From CAZXYF01 sp964644705 (lineage in GTDB: Bacteria > Planctomycetota > Brocadiia > SM23-32): a stretch of DNA of 16,166 bases. Positions 15,101 through 16,166 of the stretch are shown here, piece after piece (position 1 is the stretch's first letter; each line of letters opens with the position of its first letter). The DNA lies in the NCBI GenBank assembly GCA_964644705.1, contig CAZXYF010000059.1, positions 1-16,166 of the forward strand, written 5' to 3'. Position numbers and translations under genes: made by a program. Under the pieces are notes generated by a model. The model was not told where the DNA came from. It worked only from the letters and a program-made list of their open reading frames with translations, and made no database searches.

Positions 15101-15923
15101 TGTACAGATAAGAATTGTTTCAGGACTGATTTTGACATTGATCCTTCTTTCCGGGGTGAGTGCGTCGAGTATTCCTCCCAGCGAAATTGAGGGGGGAGAG
15201 TCCCCTTTAATCCGAAAAAATGCGCAGGGCGAGGTGGTGGTGCACGATCCAATCCACAAATTCCGGATCCGTCTGCCGGCTCCTTACTGGGAATGCAAAT
15301 CTCCCGGTCAGATATCAAGGGAGAGAGGAGGTGGCGGGGGGCTCTCGTGTTCTTCCGGCAGCCAGGTTCCTTCAAGCCTCCTGCTGGTTGTGCGCAATAA
15401 AGATGCACAGGCTGTGGCAAGTTTGGAGTTGCAGAAGGATCGGTTTCGTATGCGGGGAAAACCTGATCTGGAGGAATATGTTAAAAAACGTCAGAATAAA
15501 ATGATGAAACAGGGGGGCGCGTTTAACGTGGAAGAATCCGAGTACACCCAGGAAAAGGGGATGATCATACATCGGGCTACTTACTCCGCCACGCAAAACA
15601 AGGGGCGCCAGAAATATCTTCTGGTGGATTATTTCGTCCGTCCACGGGGACAGCAGGCGCGCGTTTATCGCCTGGCCTGTGTGGCAACGCCTGATGCCTT
15701 TGAGCGGCTCAAGAAGGATTACGAAAGTATTATCAATAGTTTCGAATATACCGGCAAGCTCGCCGATTCATTTTTCACCCCGGATGCGTCGGCCGGGGAA
15801 CTGCCATCGGTGGAGAAAGAGGGAGGTGGTTCCGGCTCATGGGGAGGGCAGTATTCCGGAATGATTATTGCCATGGGGATTGTGTTTTTGCTCTACATGT
15901 TCTTCCGTCGCCGCTCGCAGTAG
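15093..15923 (+). CDS. Unknown envelope protein with signal peptide and C-terminal anchor
   Basis: A 276-residue protein of no recognised family. An N-terminal hydrophobic signal (about 5-24, VSA-S possible cleavage) is followed by an extracytoplasmic domain (about 50-225) whose pattern, a hydrophobic strand ending in LPAPYW and a closing FERLKKDYESIINSFEY helix, recalls PsbP/DcrB-like folds; this is a weak inference. A Gly/Ser-rich linker leads to a final membrane helix (about 256-271) and a basic RRRSQ end. The start overlaps the xseA stop (ATGAATGA, 8 bp) with AAGGA eight bases upstream, so it is coupled to xseA translation despite no evident functional link. Confidence 0.85.
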   Translation: MNDVQIRIVSGLILTLILLSGVSASSIPPSEIEGGESPLIRKNAQGEVVVHDPIHKFRIRLPAPYWECKSPGQISRERGGGGGLSCSSGSQVPSSLLLVVRNKDAQAVASLELQKDRFRMRGKPDLEEYVKKRQNKMMKQGGAFNVEESEYTQEKGMIIHRATYSATQNKGRQKYLLVDYFVRPRGQQARVYRLACVATPDAFERLKKDYESIINSFEYTGKLADSFFTPDASAGELPSVEKEGGGSGSWGGQYSGMIIAMGIVFLLYMFFRRRSQ

Positions 15924-15941
15924 TCCAGCATCCCATATGGT

Positions 15942-15958
15942 AAACGACTTAGCATATG
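15942..15958. other. Palindrome cluster in the 3' intergenic region
   Basis: Between the last gene and the repeat (15924-16068) no gene is seen. A second CATATGG here matches a CCATATGG slightly upstream (starting near 15933), forming 7-bp inverted arms with a 13-nt loop. A GC-rich CCAGCGCTGG palindrome follows near 16007. Neither has a T-run. The stretch may carry transcript ends or regulatory sites, but I cannot assign one. Confidence 0.25.
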
Positions 15959-16068
15959 GCTTCCCGGGGGCAAGATGGACTCTGGTAGTCAGAAGAATGC
16001 CGTCCTCCAGCGCTGGGGGGATACAAATCACATCGAGAGGATGATGGGCTGTTGCTGGCCACGAAGCC

Positions 16069-16166
16069 AAGCGGGCTTGCAAAAATGTTCTAAGGTTTCT
16101 GGGAGTCAGAAGAGCAAAAAACCTAACAATCGCCGGGGCAAGCCCGGCGGATTTACTTGATTGTTC
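16069..16166 (-). repeat. 98-nt structured repeat, copy B (may continue past the window)
   Basis: The reverse complement aligns end to end with 6823-6920 at about 80% identity. The first hairpin is better formed here (GCCGGG/CCCGGC flanked by AATC/GATT, one bulge). The second pairs AGGTTTTT with AGAAACCT. A 9-bp segment CGGGCTTGC of the first hairpin is also complementary to GCAAGCCCG near the other end of the element, so two competing folds are possible. The right edge is cut by the window end. Confidence 0.7.

Noticed and set aside
1..16166. CRISPR array, insertion sequence or prophage
   Set aside because: No regularly spaced direct repeats, no transposase or integrase motifs and no phage structural genes were seen on either strand.

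Overview
The window reads as chromosomal DNA of a Gram-negative, probably anaerobic or microaerophilic bacterium. The evidence is a sodium-pumping NADH dehydrogenase operon, an LptD-like outer-membrane protein (so an LPS-type outer membrane), an oxygen-detoxifying flavodiiron protein and a small low-potential-type ferredoxin. Protein style (long hydrophilic linkers, zinc-ribbon membrane proteins, an LptD with extra OstA repeats) suggests the Planctomycetes-Verrucomicrobia-Chlamydiae group, perhaps Kiritimatiellota or Lentisphaerota. That placement is inference from gene content only. I see no transposase, integrase, phage gene or CRISPR array.

Left block (1-5318, all minus strand). Read in the direction of transcription it starts with a 63-residue ferredoxin. 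A 155-bp spacer with three inverted repeats follows, then nqrB-nqrC-nqrD-nqrE-nqrF tightly packed (GTGA overlap, 17-bp overlap, 1-bp gap), then a 157-residue protein of unknown function. Last comes an initiator tRNA-fMet with its own promoter and an intrinsic terminator. nqrA, which completes a standard Na+-NQR, is absent from the operon, as are rnfB and rnfC.

Centre (5319-6946). A flavodiiron protein gene lies divergent from the ferredoxin on the plus strand. Just after it is a 98-nt structured repeat. A second copy, in inverted orientation and about 80% identical, forms the last 98 nt of the window.

Middle block (6947-10608, minus strand). In order of transcription: a stand-alone VirB11/PilT-type ATPase with no pilus or secretion genes around it, a NodB-fold polysaccharide deacetylase, a zinc-ribbon membrane protein, and a membrane-anchored N-acetylmuramoyl-L-alanine amidase. 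This looks like cell-envelope work, but no shared pathway is proven.

Right block (10771-15923, plus strand): a large LptD-like protein, a 256-bp non-coding gap, xseA (exonuclease VII large subunit; xseB is not here) and, overlapping it by 8 bp, an unknown envelope protein with a signal peptide and a C-terminal anchor. The last 243 bp hold only the second copy of the repeat and some palindromes.

The most notable items are the nqrA-less Nqr operon with an extra unknown gene and an Arg in the NqrB flavin-attachment motif, the paired 98-nt repeat with two hairpins kept in both copies, and the orphan secretion-type ATPase.
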